Assembly: GCA_023480735.1 (NCBI GenBank)
Contig: JAMCXB010000044.1
Span: 1 to 64,000, forward strand
Direction: 5' to 3'
From: Bacteroidota bacterium
GTDB lineage: Bacteria > Bacteroidota > Ignavibacteria > Kryptoniales > JAKASW01
Length of the DNA: 64,000 nucleotides
The notes beneath the pieces are model-generated. The model was not told where the DNA came from and did no database searches. It was given only the letters and a program-made list of their open reading frames with translations. Positions 43,738 through 54,229 of this stretch are shown here, piece after piece (the stretch's first letter is position 1; each line of letters begins with the position of its first letter). The translations under genes were made by a program, and so were the position numbers.

Positions 43738-43935
43738 ATGGTGGAACAATGGAATGATGGAATAATGGATTGTTCGCGTGTTGGGAGATCAGCACTCTCC
43801 GTACCCGTGTATCCAAAAGATACCCGGAAATTACCGGCCGGTTCACCGAAAGAAATCGGGACGGCCTACCGGAAGAAGCGGAAGGCAGGGCCCACCCTTC
43901 ATTCCATCCTTCCTCAATTCCAATATTCCCAAAGA
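43738..43935. repeat. Imperfect inverted repeat between ilvN and ilvC
   Basis: The left arm consists of short TGGAA-type iterations (ATGGTGGAACAATGGAATGA, then GGAATAATGG). The right arm near 43895-43932 carries the complementary TTCCATCCTTCC and ATTCCAATATTCCC. Between them is a low-complexity spacer without a gene. It separates ilvN from ilvC inside the operon and looks like an intergenic repeat element. Confidence 0.45.
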
Positions 43936-43987
43936 AACTCTTCATCCCTTTTTACAAAACTCTAAAAACCAGAATTAAAGGAAATAG

Positions 43988-44983
<996 letters not shown>

Positions 44984-45008
44984 CCACCACCCGGAAGGAC
45001 CTTTGCTA

Positions 45009-46649
45009 ATGGAACGCAAAATATACATATACGACACGACGCTACGAGATGGCACTCAAGGAGAAGAGATTTCTTTCAGCGTCGAGGACAAGATCAAGAT
45101 AGCATATCACCTTGATGCTTTCGGTGTCGACTACATCGAAGGCGGATGGCCCGGTTCGAATCCGAAAGACATGGAATTCTTCGAACGGATGAAGCATGCC
45201 GATCTCAAACACGCGAAACTCGCCGCTTTTGGAAGCACATGCCGCGCGTCTTTAAAACCGCAGTCGGACGGCAACATAGGCGAGCTTCTAAGAGCCGAGA
45301 CTCCTGTCGTGACAATTTTCGGCAAGTCCTGGGACATGCATGTTACTGAGGCGCTCGGTACCACACTGGAAAGAAATGTCGAGATTATATACGAAACCGT
45401 GAAGTACCTGAAGGACAACGGCAAGGAAGTGGTTTACGACGCCGAACACTACTTCGACGGTTTCAAGTCTAACTCCGATTATGCCGTGAAAACGATTCGT
45501 GCGGCGGAAGCTGCGGGAGCAGACTTCATAGTGCTGTGCGATACTAACGGCGGCAGCATGCCGCATGAGGTTGAAGCGATCACCGAGGTGGCGAGAAAGT
45601 CGGTGAGCACCCGTCTCGGGATCCATGCCCATAACGATTCAGAGCTGGCGGTTGCCAATTCACTCGCTGCAGTACGTACGGGCTGCGTTCAGGTCCAGGG
45701 CACGGTCAACGGATTCGGCGAGCGATGCGGAAACGCCAACCTTTGTTCGATAGTACCTAACCTTCAGTTGAAAATGGGACTTCCGGTCGTCCCCGCTCCA
45801 AAGCTAAAGACCCTCACTGAGCTGTCCAGATTCGTGAGCGAAGTCGCCAATCTTCAGCCGAGGAAGAACCTGGCTTACGTGGGCCAAAGCGCATTCGCTC
45901 ATAAGGGCGGAGTTCACGTGAGTGCGGTCATGAAATCGGCGCGTACTTACGAGCACATCAGTCCCGAGCTGGTGGGAAATTCGCGACGCGTGCTTGTCAG
46001 CGACCTGTCCGGAAAAAGCAACGTTCTCTACAAAGTCGAAGAACTCGGCATACATCTGTCGGGCAACAACGGCCAGGCGACTTCCATAGTGAACAAGCTC
46101 AAGTCTCTCGAAAACGAAGGCTACGTCTATGAAGATGCCGATGCATCTCTGGAAATCCTGATAAGGAAAGACATCGGCGAAGTGACAACACCATTTGAGC
46201 TGGAGGCACTGCGCATAATTATCGAGAAAAATGATAATGACGGTGTTTCACACACTGAAGCGGTGATCAAACTGAGGGTGGGTGACAAGATCGAACATAC
46301 AGCCGCCGAAGGCAACGGGCCGGTGAATGCACTCGATAACGCGCTGCGCAAGGCGCTCCTGCAGTTCTATCCGCAGCTTGCGGAGTCAAAACTGACGGAC
46401 TATAAAGTCAGAGTCGTCGATGGAAGTGACGGAACGAGTGCAAAAGTGAGAGTCTTAATCGAGACCACGGATCATGATTCCAGCTGGAATACCGTCGGCG
46501 TATCGGAGAATATAATAGAAGCGAGCTGGAAGGCGCTGGTCGATTCAATAGTATTCAAAATGATGAAGGATAACGACAACTATAATAATAAGAGTGCCGC
46601 TGTGCGGCATCCCGCTTCGACTCTATCAGGATCCCGGCCAAATGAATGA
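45009..46649 (+). CDS. cimA: (R)-citramalate synthase
   Basis: Condenses pyruvate and acetyl-CoA to citramalate, the threonine-independent entry to isoleucine. The HMGL-type TIM barrel begins [20 protein letters not shown] and contains [14 protein letters not shown], a pattern of citramalate synthases (plain isopropylmalate synthases have VIEAGFP, as in the downstream leuA). It also has [45 protein letters not shown] (HxH metal site) and [16 protein letters not shown] regulatory C-domain spans about 370-525. The ATG at 45009 has GGAAGGA 9 bp upstream; the in-frame TTG at 45003 is rejected. The last 20 residues ([15 protein letters not shown] onward) are non-conserved. Confidence 0.93.
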   Translation: MERKIYIYDTTLRDGTQGEEISFSVEDKIKIAYHLDAFGVDYIEGGWPGSNPKDMEFFERMKHADLKHAKLAAFGSTCRASLKPQSDGNIGELLRAETPVVTIFGKSWDMHVTEALGTTLERNVEIIYETVKYLKDNGKEVVYDAEHYFDGFKSNSDYAVKTIRAAEAAGADFIVLCDTNGGSMPHEVEAITEVARKSVSTRLGIHAHNDSELAVANSLAAVRTGCVQVQGTVNGFGERCGNANLCSIVPNLQLKMGLPVVPAPKLKTLTELSRFVSEVANLQPRKNLAYVGQSAFAHKGGVHVSAVMKSARTYEHISPELVGNSRRVLVSDLSGKSNVLYKVEELGIHLSGNNGQATSIVNKLKSLENEGYVYEDADASLEILIRKDIGEVTTPFELEALRIIIEKNDNDGVSHTEAVIKLRVGDKIEHTAAEGNGPVNALDNALRKALLQFYPQLAESKLTDYKVRVVDGSDGTSAKVRVLIETTDHDSSWNTVGVSENIIEASWKALVDSIVFKMMKDNDNYNNKSAAVRHPASTLSGSRPNE

Positions 46650-46712
46650 GCTAGGGAAGACATATCCGGCTATTGAGGATAAGCGGGATAAAAGACATTT
46701 GGAGGCAGTAAA

Positions 46713-46943
46713 ATGAAACCCCAGACACGAATCGAGCTGCTTGAGAAAGCCTTGAGCAGCGAAATGGAGACGATCAAACGATATAATGATCATGCCGAGA
46801 CATCAGATGACGCAGAGACCAAGAGACTCTTCCGCTCTCTGGCAAGTCAGAAGTACGAGCACTATCTCCAGATCGAAAAGCATCTCCGTCAGTTGAAGGC
46901 AAACAACGACATTACCGACGCAATTAACAGCATGTTTCAGTAG
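46713..46943 (+). CDS. Small ferritin/rubrerythrin-like helical hairpin protein
   Basis: A 76-residue all-helical protein with a clear ribosome-binding site (TTTGGAGGCAG before the ATG). Two amphipathic helices are visible: LLEKALSSEMETIKRYNDHA and LFRSLASQKYEHYLQIEKHL. The spacing E-x-x-x-x-x-Y in the first and a KYEHYLQIE in the second resemble one half of a ferritin-like four-helix bundle (the second is like the ExxH helix of rubrerythrins). A dimer would complete the bundle. It lies between cimA and leuA with 63 and 24 bp spacing, so it is part of the operon. Metal binding and any link to the Fe-S enzyme LeuCD are inference. Confidence 0.7.
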   Translation: MKPQTRIELLEKALSSEMETIKRYNDHAETSDDAETKRLFRSLASQKYEHYLQIEKHLRQLKANNDITDAINSMFQ

Positions 46944-46967
46944 AACAGAACTCGGGTGAGGAGAGAT

Positions 46968-48527
46968 ATGAAGGACAAAATCTTTATTTTCGACACGACT
47001 CTGCGCGATGGCGAACAATCGCCGGGATGCAGCATGAATACACAGGAAAAGCTGAAGATGGCGAGACAGCTGGAGGCTTTGAATGTGGACGTAATAGAGG
47101 CAGGCTTCCCAATGGCTTCGGAGGGCGATTTTGAAGCCGTCAGGGAGGTAGCCAAAACCATAAAGGGCTGCACTATCGCCGCGCTCTCCAGGGCGACTAC
47201 GGCGGACATAGACCGCGCCTTCGAGGCTCTTCAATATGCCGCAAAACCGCGCATCCACGTCTTCATTGCCACGAGCGATATTCACCTCAAACATAAACTG
47301 AAGAGGACCAGGCAGCAGGTCCTGGAACAGTCCGTGAACACAGTGGCCTACGCGAAGAAGCTTTCCGAAGACGTCGAGTTCAGTTGCGAAGACGCAAGCC
47401 GAAGTGACATCGACTACTTGTGCCAGATCATAGAAGCGGTCATCAATTCCGGCGCTAATGTGGTAAATCTGCCGGATACGGTCGGGTACTCCATTCCGCA
47501 GGATTACGGCTCCATGATCAAGACTATCCGCGAGAGAGTGAAGAACATCGACAAAGCAATCCTGAGCGTGCATTGCCATAACGACCTTGGCCTCGCCGTG
47601 GCGAACTCTATAGCGGCAGTCATGAACGGCGCACGACAAGTCGAATGCACGGTCAACGGGATAGGCGAACGGGCGGGCAATGCATCACTCGAGGAATTCG
47701 TGATGGCACTGAGGACCAGGCCCGACGTTCTTCCCTTCGAGGTCGATGTGAACACGGAGGAGATTTTCAAGTCCAGCAGGCTCCTCTCTACGATGACCGG
47801 GATGATGGTACAACGCAACAAGGCCATCGTGGGGGCGAATGCGTTCTCGCACGAAGCGGGTATTCACCAGGACGGGATCATAAAGAGCAGGATGACTTAC
47901 GAGATTATGACCCCCGAATCCGTAGGCATCAAACACTCCACTCTCGTTCTCGGCAAGCACTCAGGCAGACACGCTCTCAGGCAAAGGTTCGAAGAGCTCG
48001 GATATTCGCTGACCACCGAAGAACTGGACAATGTCTACGTCGAGTTTACCCGGCTCGCCGACAAGAAGAAGGAAATTCTTGACGAAGACTTGATGGCAAT
48101 ATTGAACAACAAATTCGAAAGTGACGAAACCAAATATGTGCTCTCCAGCCTTCAGGTTATGACGGGAACCGGAGTCAAATCAACTGCCGTGCTGGAACTT
48201 AACGACGGAAAGGAGACATACGTCGACTCTGCGACCGGAGACGGGCCGGTCGATGCCGCATATAACGCGATTGAAAGAATCACGAAAATGAACGGGCAGC
48301 TGGTTGATTACACTATAAAATCGGTAACCTGGGGAGGCGACGCAGTTGGAGAAGTCTTCGTCAAAGTCATCTTCAACAATATTGTCTTTACAGGACACGC
48401 AGCCAGCACCGACATCGTTACCGGAAGTGTTGAGGCATATTTGCAGGCAGTCAATCGTGCGCTTTCGGCGAAGTCATCCAGGTCGGCCGAAGAAACTATG
48501 ATTAAGAACCAGGCGAACGCCGTGTAA
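46968..48527 (+). CDS. leuA: 2-Isopropylmalate synthase
   Basis: Commits 2-oxoisovalerate and acetyl-CoA to leucine synthesis. The 519-residue enzyme has [58 protein letters not shown] (HxH), GTVNG-type segment [36 protein letters not shown] and the C-terminal LeuA regulatory dimer domain (about 390-510; [30 protein letters not shown]). GAGGAGAG stands 2-9 nt before ATG 46968; the upstream GTG at 46956 overlaps that site and is rejected. Leucine feedback through the C-domain is expected. Confidence 0.96.
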   Translation: MKDKIFIFDTTLRDGEQSPGCSMNTQEKLKMARQLEALNVDVIEAGFPMASEGDFEAVREVAKTIKGCTIAALSRATTADIDRAFEALQYAAKPRIHVFIATSDIHLKHKLKRTRQQVLEQSVNTVAYAKKLSEDVEFSCEDASRSDIDYLCQIIEAVINSGANVVNLPDTVGYSIPQDYGSMIKTIRERVKNIDKAILSVHCHNDLGLAVANSIAAVMNGARQVECTVNGIGERAGNASLEEFVMALRTRPDVLPFEVDVNTEEIFKSSRLLSTMTGMMVQRNKAIVGANAFSHEAGIHQDGIIKSRMTYEIMTPESVGIKHSTLVLGKHSGRHALRQRFEELGYSLTTEELDNVYVEFTRLADKKKEILDEDLMAILNNKFESDETKYVLSSLQVMTGTGVKSTAVLELNDGKETYVDSATGDGPVDAAYNAIERITKMNGQLVDYTIKSVTWGGDAVGEVFVKVIFNNIVFTGHAASTDIVTGSVEAYLQAVNRALSAKSSRSAEETMIKNQANAV

Positions 48528-48605
48528 TTCAACGGTCGTTTGACCAAATTCCTGCAGTTAACACTTAAAACTGAAGAAGCACAAAAGTAGAAAGAGATCT
48601 CCAAA

Positions 48606-49901
48606 ATGGGAATGACAATCACTGAGAAGATACTTGCAAATCATTCGGGCCGCGACAGGATCACGCCAGGCGAGAATGTGTGGATTGACGTCGACATTCT
48701 TTTGACTCATGATGTTACCGGACCCGGCACGATTTCAATCTTCAAGAAAGAATTCGGAGAGAAGGCAAAAATCTGGGACAACGATAAGGTCGTCGTAATT
48801 CCGGACCACTATATATTCACGGCAGACCAGCACGCAAAACGTAATGTAGAGTTCTTGCGCAGCTTTGCACAGGAACAAGAGATAGAAAATTTCTATGACG
48901 TCGGCACCCCCCGCTACAAAGGCGTTTGCCACGTCGCTCTTCCCGAGGAAGGTTTTGCGAGACCGGGTGAGGTACTCTTCGGCACAGATTCACATACCTG
49001 CACCGCAGGAGCTTTCGGAGAGTTCGCCACCGGCATCGGAAATACAGACGCCGCGTTCATCCTCGGTACGGGGAAATTATGGGTCAAAGTCCCGTCGACT
49101 GCGCGCTTCGTGTTCGACGGCGAAATGCCCGATTACCTGATGGCAAAGGACCTGATTCTGAAGATCATCGGAGACATCGGAGTCGACGGCGCATCGTACC
49201 AGGCGATGGAATTCGCAGGGGATGCCGTTCACAGTCTGAATATTGAAGAACGTATGACGCTCTGCAATATGGTGATCGAGGCAGGCGGAAAGAACGGCGT
49301 AATTTCCCCGGATGAAAAGACCATGGATTATGTGAAAGCGAAAAGCAACAAATCCTTTTCACCCGTGGTAAATGACTCTGATGCCATTTTCGCTTCCGAA
49401 AGGAAATACGATGTGAGTGAGCTTCCTCCGCTTGTCGCGAAGCCACACTCGCCCGAAAACGTTGAACCTGCAGAGAATCTGTCTTACGTGAAAGTGGACA
49501 GGGTTTACATTGGATCGTGTACGGGCGGCAAGCTCACAGACTTCATCGCGGCGGCAAGAATACTCAACGGCAGAAAGACGGCAGTGGACACCTTCATCGT
49601 TCCCGCAACGACTGACGTTGCGAAAGGCCTGCTTGAAAGGAAGATAGACGGCAAGCCGCTGCGCGCAATTTTCGAGGAGGCAGGCTGCAGAATTGGAAAT
49701 GCAAGCTGTGGAGCATGCCTGGGCGGCCCGGAAGACACTTTCGGACGTCTGAACAGCGAGGAAATCTGCGTCTCGACAACGAACCGCAATTTCCCCGGCA
49801 GAATGGGATCAAAGAAGTCGCAGGTATTTCTGGCTTCACCGCTCACCGCTGCTGCAACTGCGGTCACCGGGAAGATTACCGATCCCAGAAAGTATCTGTG
49901 A
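48606..49901 (+). CDS. leuC: 3-Isopropylmalate dehydratase large subunit
   Basis: [4Fe-4S] hydro-lyase that, with LeuD, isomerises isopropylmalate; with citramalate it can also serve the isoleucine route. The 431-residue chain is the short (homoaconitase/archaeal-like) type. Signatures are DVLLTHDVTGPG-like start DILLTHDVTGPGTISIFKKE, LFGTDSHTCTAGAFGEFATG, YIGSCTGGKLTDFIAAARIL (first Fe-S Cys) and GNASCGACLGGPEDTF (second and third Cys, CxxC). The start at 48606 follows AGAGATCTCCAAA. It is separated from leuD by a 218-bp repeat-bearing spacer. Confidence 0.95.
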   Translation: MGMTITEKILANHSGRDRITPGENVWIDVDILLTHDVTGPGTISIFKKEFGEKAKIWDNDKVVVIPDHYIFTADQHAKRNVEFLRSFAQEQEIENFYDVGTPRYKGVCHVALPEEGFARPGEVLFGTDSHTCTAGAFGEFATGIGNTDAAFILGTGKLWVKVPSTARFVFDGEMPDYLMAKDLILKIIGDIGVDGASYQAMEFAGDAVHSLNIEERMTLCNMVIEAGGKNGVISPDEKTMDYVKAKSNKSFSPVVNDSDAIFASERKYDVSELPPLVAKPHSPENVEPAENLSYVKVDRVYIGSCTGGKLTDFIAAARILNGRKTAVDTFIVPATTDVAKGLLERKIDGKPLRAIFEEAGCRIGNASCGACLGGPEDTFGRLNSEEICVSTTNRNFPGRMGSKKSQVFLASPLTAAATAVTGKITDPRKYL

Positions 49902-49948
49902 TAGTATTTGCTATTATGAGAAACCTGTTCGTGAGTCAAACAAATTTT

Positions 49949-50083
49949 AAATCCTAAGTTCTAAACTCTAAGCAATGCTCACAATTAGAAATCCAAAACT
50001 CTGGAATGGACACAATGGTGTTTTGAATTTTGGTAATTCGAATTCGTTTAGGATTTCGGATTTAGTGCTTAGCATTTGCTGCA
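49949..50083. repeat. MITE-like inverted repeat between leuC and leuD
   Basis: AAATCCTAAGTTCTAAACTC with CTAAGCAATG (49949-49977) is inversely repeated as GATTTAGTGCTTAGCATTT (50059-50077). The interior is AT-rich (GAATTTTGGTAATTCGAATTCG) and non-coding. Similar AAATCC/CTAAGC arms are familiar from intergenic repeats of several environmental phyla. It splits the operon between the two dehydratase subunits. Confidence 0.5.
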
Positions 50084-50119
50084 AACCAGACAAAGTATAA
50101 TAGAGGAGACAGACAAATA

Positions 50120-50704
50120 GTGTCACAGAATAAAATCACAGGAAAAGTCTTTGTCGTTGGCGACAACGTCGATACAGACCAGATCATCCCCGCCAAGCAC
50201 CTTGTCTATAACACACATTCGCCGGAAGAGAGAAAGTTGTACGGCAGATACGCCATGAGCGGGGTACCCGACGAAGAGTCCGGCTTGCCGAAAGGCGGCG
50301 TGAAGTTCGTCAACGGGGATGGTTTTGAATCAGAGTTCAAGATCATCGTCGGCGGAAAGAATTTTGGGTGCGGTTCATCGAGGGAACATGCTCCACTTGC
50401 CCTTCAAGTTGCCGGAGTAAAGGCAGTCATCGCACAAACCTACGCGCGTATTTTCTACCGGAATTCGGTCGATGGAGGTTTCCTGATGCCGCTCGAATCG
50501 GTAGATAATATTTACAAATCATTTTCAACAGGGGATCAGGCGTTGATTGATCTGGAGAAAAACACAATCACAAACTCTACAACTGGTAAGTCCTTTACCC
50601 TGCGATCGCTTGGTGATGCGGCGGATATCATCAATGCAGGCGGCATATTCTCCTATGCCCGCAAAATCGGCATGATACAGACGGTCGCGAGCGCCAATGT
50701 TTAA
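50120..50704 (+). CDS. leuD: 3-Isopropylmalate dehydratase small subunit
   Basis: Swivel-domain partner of LeuC. Over 194 residues it shows [20 protein letters not shown] (start of the aconitase swivel domain), [20 protein letters not shown] (GCGSSREHA, substrate-binding loop, about residues 81-93) and [19 protein letters not shown]. The long form (with [19 protein letters not shown] insertion) is usual for the homoaconitase-like type and matches the LeuC subtype here. The start is GTG at 50120 with GAGGAGAC about 10 bp upstream. It overlaps leuB by 8 bp. Confidence 0.95.
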   Translation: MSQNKITGKVFVVGDNVDTDQIIPAKHLVYNTHSPEERKLYGRYAMSGVPDEESGLPKGGVKFVNGDGFESEFKIIVGGKNFGCGSSREHAPLALQVAGVKAVIAQTYARIFYRNSVDGGFLMPLESVDNIYKSFSTGDQALIDLEKNTITNSTTGKSFTLRSLGDAADIINAGGIFSYARKIGMIQTVASANV

Positions 50705-51764
50705 AATAGCAGTAATCCCAGGAGATGGCATTGGTCCAGAAGTTACTTCACAGGCAGTCCGGATACTCAAGAAGGCTTCACATATCTTAAATGAGAAATT
50801 TGAATTCGTGGAATTGAAGGCGGGAGGAATCGCCTTCGAAGCGTTTGGCAAACCACTTCCTGAAGAAACTTTGAAGGCAGCTCTATCAAGCGACGCCGTT
50901 CTGCTTGGAGCAGTCGGCGGCCCACAATGGGATTCCCTTCCCTATGAGTCGAAGCCGGAACAGGCTCTTCTCGGCTTGCGCAAGTCTCTCGAATTATATG
51001 CGAACATTCGGCCCGCAATATTGTTCGATTCGCTACTAGATGCATCTTCCGTGAAGCCCGACATTGTCAAAGGCATAGACATAATCGTGGTGCGCGAATT
51101 GACCGGAGGTATTTATTTCGGCCGTCCGGCGGGTATTCTCGATGAGAACGGAGTTCGCCGCGGGATCAACACTATGACTTACACCGAACCAGAAATCGAA
51201 CGCATAACTCACACGGCTTTCAAGCTCGCGAAGACCAGGAGCAAGCACGTCACTTCCGTTGACAAGGCAAACATCCTGCATACCTCGATGCTCTGGCGCG
51301 AAGTGGTCAACAGAATTCATAAGTCACATTATGCAGATATTCAGCTGGATCACATGTACGTCGACAACGCCTCCATGCAGCTCATCAGAAGGCCGAAACA
51401 ATTCGACGTAATACTGACGGAAAATATGTTCGGCGATATTCTCAGCGACGAGGCATCCATGCTCACCGGATCGATCGGAATGCTTCCTTCGGCGAGTCTC
51501 GGTGAGAAGCACGCACTTTACGAGCCCATTCACGGAAGCGCACCGGATATAGCCGGAAAGGGATTGGCTAACCCGATAGCGAGCATACTCTCTGTTGCGA
51601 TGCTGCTTGAGTATTCCCTTAAGCAGAAGGAGATTGCGAAGAAGATTTTCCGCGCCGTCGAATCTGTCCTGAATGCAGGCTACAGAACCGCGGACATTTC
51701 CTCTTCCAAAGACAATGTCCTATCGACCGAAGAGATGGGTGCGAAGATCGAAAGCGCAATATAG
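50697..51764 (+). CDS. leuB: 3-Isopropylmalate dehydrogenase
   Basis: NAD-dependent oxidative decarboxylation of 3-isopropylmalate (and of the methylmalate analogue in the citramalate route). The 355-residue chain has [106 protein letters not shown] (metal Asp/Asn), [20 protein letters not shown] and [20 protein letters not shown]. All active-site motifs are present. The ATG lies inside the end of leuD. Last enzyme of the operon; a long palindrome follows. Confidence 0.96.
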   Translation: MFKIAVIPGDGIGPEVTSQAVRILKKASHILNEKFEFVELKAGGIAFEAFGKPLPEETLKAALSSDAVLLGAVGGPQWDSLPYESKPEQALLGLRKSLELYANIRPAILFDSLLDASSVKPDIVKGIDIIVVRELTGGIYFGRPAGILDENGVRRGINTMTYTEPEIERITHTAFKLAKTRSKHVTSVDKANILHTSMLWREVVNRIHKSHYADIQLDHMYVDNASMQLIRRPKQFDVILTENMFGDILSDEASMLTGSIGMLPSASLGEKHALYEPIHGSAPDIAGKGLANPIASILSVAMLLEYSLKQKEIAKKIFRAVESVLNAGYRTADISSSKDNVLSTEEMGAKIESAI

Positions 51765-51788
51765 CGAGGGGGTCAGCCGAAAAGCGTA

Positions 51789-51844
51789 AACACATAGGCA
51801 CATGGTATCATAGGGCTATGTGTCCTCCTGTGCCTATGTGTTTC
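51789..51844. repeat. 15-bp perfect inverted repeat after leuB
   Basis: AAACACATAGGCACA (51789-51803) pairs perfectly with TGTGCCTATGTGTTT (51830-51844) around a 26-nt loop that itself contains a related CTATGTGTCCTCC. It begins 25 nt after the leuB stop. It may act as terminator or mRNA 3'-end stabiliser. The ACACATAGGCACA unit looks like a dispersed repeat. Confidence 0.6.
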
Positions 51845-51996
51845 AATCTCCCTGGTGCAGGAGTTCTCTTCCGTCTTTGCAATAAGCTCACTTCTTTATG
51901 TCACCTCATACGTGATAAATTCCTCAAAATCCTTCAAAAAGGTTGAAAAGCATCGCTTCAAGCCTTTATATTTAACCTAATCAACTTGGCTTACTG

Positions 51997-54228
51997 ATGA
52001 AAAAGCTCTTTGCAGACGGATTACTCCGACTGATGTTTGTTTTCGCTGCGTCTCTTTCATTCTGGAGATGCGCCCCGTCAGTTTATTACGTGAAACCATC
52101 CGACTGGGATAAGCCTGAAAAACAAGACTCTACGATTTCTTACTATTCCCAATATCTGAGAGGGTGGAAAATATTTATCGACCCGGGACACGGCGGTGCG
52201 GACAGATTCGGTCATGGACCTACGGGTGAAACAGAGGCCGATATTAATCTTCGGGTCGGACTCGCGTTGCGGGATTACCTGACACGCGCAGGGGCAATCG
52301 TCTTCATGTCTCGCACGATAGACACAACCGTTAGTCTCCTCGACAGGCCAAAGCTGGCGGCAGAAGACGGAGCAGATATTTATATCTCGATACATCATAA
52401 CGCTACTGGAGGGGCCGATAAATATCCTCCTCTCAATTACACTTCGACGTGGTATCACGCATTCAAAGGCGACAGCGCTTACACGCCCGCCGACCACGAT
52501 CTGGCAAAATATGTCGAGCGAGATCTTGCCTACGCGATGGGAAATCCCGAACCCGACTTCTTTTCGTTTGACGGTACATTATCAGACTACCTTGTCTATC
52601 CGCTCGCGGGTTTTGCGGTCCTGAGACACTCTAAGATGCCTGCCATTCTGACCGAATGTTCATTTTTTTCCAGCCCGTACGAGGAGCAGCGCCTAAAACG
52701 GGAGACGTTCAACGAAATAGAAGCCTGGGGAATCTTCAAAGGACTCGCTAAATACATTAAAGCGGGAATACCTCGGCTTTCCTACACGGGCGATACGTTG
52801 TTCTCTCAGATGCCAATCAATTTCAACGTCGACTATTCGGAGGGAAAATTCTTCGGCGGCAAGTACGCGATTGACAAGAAATATTTGAATGTGGAAATAG
52901 ATGGCAAAGCGGTGCCAGCAGTCTTCGATAACGATTCTGACAGGATCCACTTCGCTACTGCCGACCTGCTCCCCGGACGGCACTACTTTACGGTCGTCAT
53001 AAAGAACGAAGAAGGAAATCACTCATTTCCATTCTTGAAATTTTTCTACTACGTGCCGCCTCCCGCACAGATCTCCGCTTCGGTGTGCCCGGATACACTC
53101 CCCGTAGGTCCCTCACGGTTTTTCACGCGGGCTGTAGTGACTTCGACGAACGGGAACGATGTTTCGGATTATGTCAATCCGGTGGTGACGGCGACAAATG
53201 CAGCAGCGGACACGACTTTTCACAGCAACGGAGCAATCTACACCGTCTTCAGCAAACCTTACTCTGATTTCGTCACAATCCAATTCCTCCTCGATACACT
53301 TGAAACAGTTCTCTCGCCGCCGGTCAGCGATAAGATCTCGGTGGCTTCCCTCACCGTTTCGTCAGGCAGCGGTGCTCCCGTCGGAGGTGCGGCCATCTGT
53401 TCCAATGGAAAAGAAATTGCGTCCTCCCTGTCTAACGGATTCGCCTCTTTCAAGTACGACGGTGGACCGCTGAGCGTCCGCCTCCCCGGTTATTATATCA
53501 GGACAATTGACACGCTGCCCAAAGGTCCTGCCAGATTGACACCGATCGCAGACAGTCTAGTCATAGGAAAAACGATTCTTATCGACCCTGCCTTTGGGGG
53601 AGATGAAAGCGGACCGGCCTCCGGTTCATTGAGCGCGGCAAACGTGGATTTATTGGTGGCAAGGGAGCTGAATAACTTGCTACGGAGCTTTGGTGCGAAT
53701 TCACACCTCGTGCGCAGCATCGACACGACACTGACTATCGAGCAGCGTGCCGACTTTTCAAAGAAGTACTCAAGAGGATTTTATATCTCCATATCGGCGT
53801 CAAATCCGGTCCCAGAATTCTCCGTGACAATTTACCCAAGCATAATCAACCGGAAACTGGCCTCAGCTTTGCAAGAGGCGCTGGGCGTCGAATTTGACAC
53901 GATGGGTACGGCAATTTCCCACAGCGGCATCTTCGAACTCGCGGCGGTAAGTACGGTCGGAGTCGGACTTCCCTCCCCAAGAACCACTTTCTACTCGGAA
54001 GAGGATCTGCAGCAACAGACGACCGAAATTGCGTGGAGAATCCTCGACGGCATACTCGGCTACTATGGATACCTCAAAGCATTCAGCAGGAGCGACTACA
54101 CAAAACCGGACGAGGTTCTCAGTTTGCCGATGAGCAAAGGGCAAATCCTGTCCATTAATCCGTCCCAGCTTAGATTAATAAATAGATATCTTCTTCAGGA
54201 CTATAAAAAAGGAAACGAGGACAAATGA
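51997..54228 (+). CDS. N-acetylmuramoyl-L-alanine amidase with a second, degenerate amidase domain
   Basis: A 743-residue exported protein. The N-terminal signal (LRLMFVFAASLSFWRC) is followed by an Amidase_3 domain at about residues 57-255 with all zinc/catalytic residues in place: IDPGHGG (H65), PTGETEADIN (Glu 78 or 80), ISIHHNAT (H133) and AILTECSF (E220). A beta-rich linker (about 260-520) follows. Then a second Amidase_3-like domain at about 525-715 reads TILIDPAFGGDESGP, VDLLVARELNNLLRSFGANS, HLVRSIDTTLTIEQRADF and GFYISISASN. There the His of DPGHGG is Phe, the second His of SIHHN is Ala, and no Glu equivalent is visible, so this half should be catalytically dead. It is coupled to spmA (TGAGATG). 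Confidence 0.88.
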   Translation: MKKLFADGLLRLMFVFAASLSFWRCAPSVYYVKPSDWDKPEKQDSTISYYSQYLRGWKIFIDPGHGGADRFGHGPTGETEADINLRVGLALRDYLTRAGAIVFMSRTIDTTVSLLDRPKLAAEDGADIYISIHHNATGGADKYPPLNYTSTWYHAFKGDSAYTPADHDLAKYVERDLAYAMGNPEPDFFSFDGTLSDYLVYPLAGFAVLRHSKMPAILTECSFFSSPYEEQRLKRETFNEIEAWGIFKGLAKYIKAGIPRLSYTGDTLFSQMPINFNVDYSEGKFFGGKYAIDKKYLNVEIDGKAVPAVFDNDSDRIHFATADLLPGRHYFTVVIKNEEGNHSFPFLKFFYYVPPPAQISASVCPDTLPVGPSRFFTRAVVTSTNGNDVSDYVNPVVTATNAAADTTFHSNGAIYTVFSKPYSDFVTIQFLLDTLETVLSPPVSDKISVASLTVSSGSGAPVGGAAICSNGKEIASSLSNGFASFKYDGGPLSVRLPGYYIRTIDTLPKGPARLTPIADSLVIGKTILIDPAFGGDESGPASGSLSAANVDLLVARELNNLLRSFGANSHLVRSIDTTLTIEQRADFSKKYSRGFYISISASNPVPEFSVTIYPSIINRKLASALQEALGVEFDTMGTAISHSGIFELAAVSTVGVGLPSPRTTFYSEEDLQQQTTEIAWRILDGILGYYGYLKAFSRSDYTKPDEVLSLPMSKGQILSINPSQLRLINRYLLQDYKKGNEDK

Positions 54229-54229
54229 G

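Noticed and set aside
46803-47639. 278-residue minus-strand frame opposite leuA
   Set aside because: Antisense shadow spanning the small ferritin-like gene and leuA; no start signal or motif.
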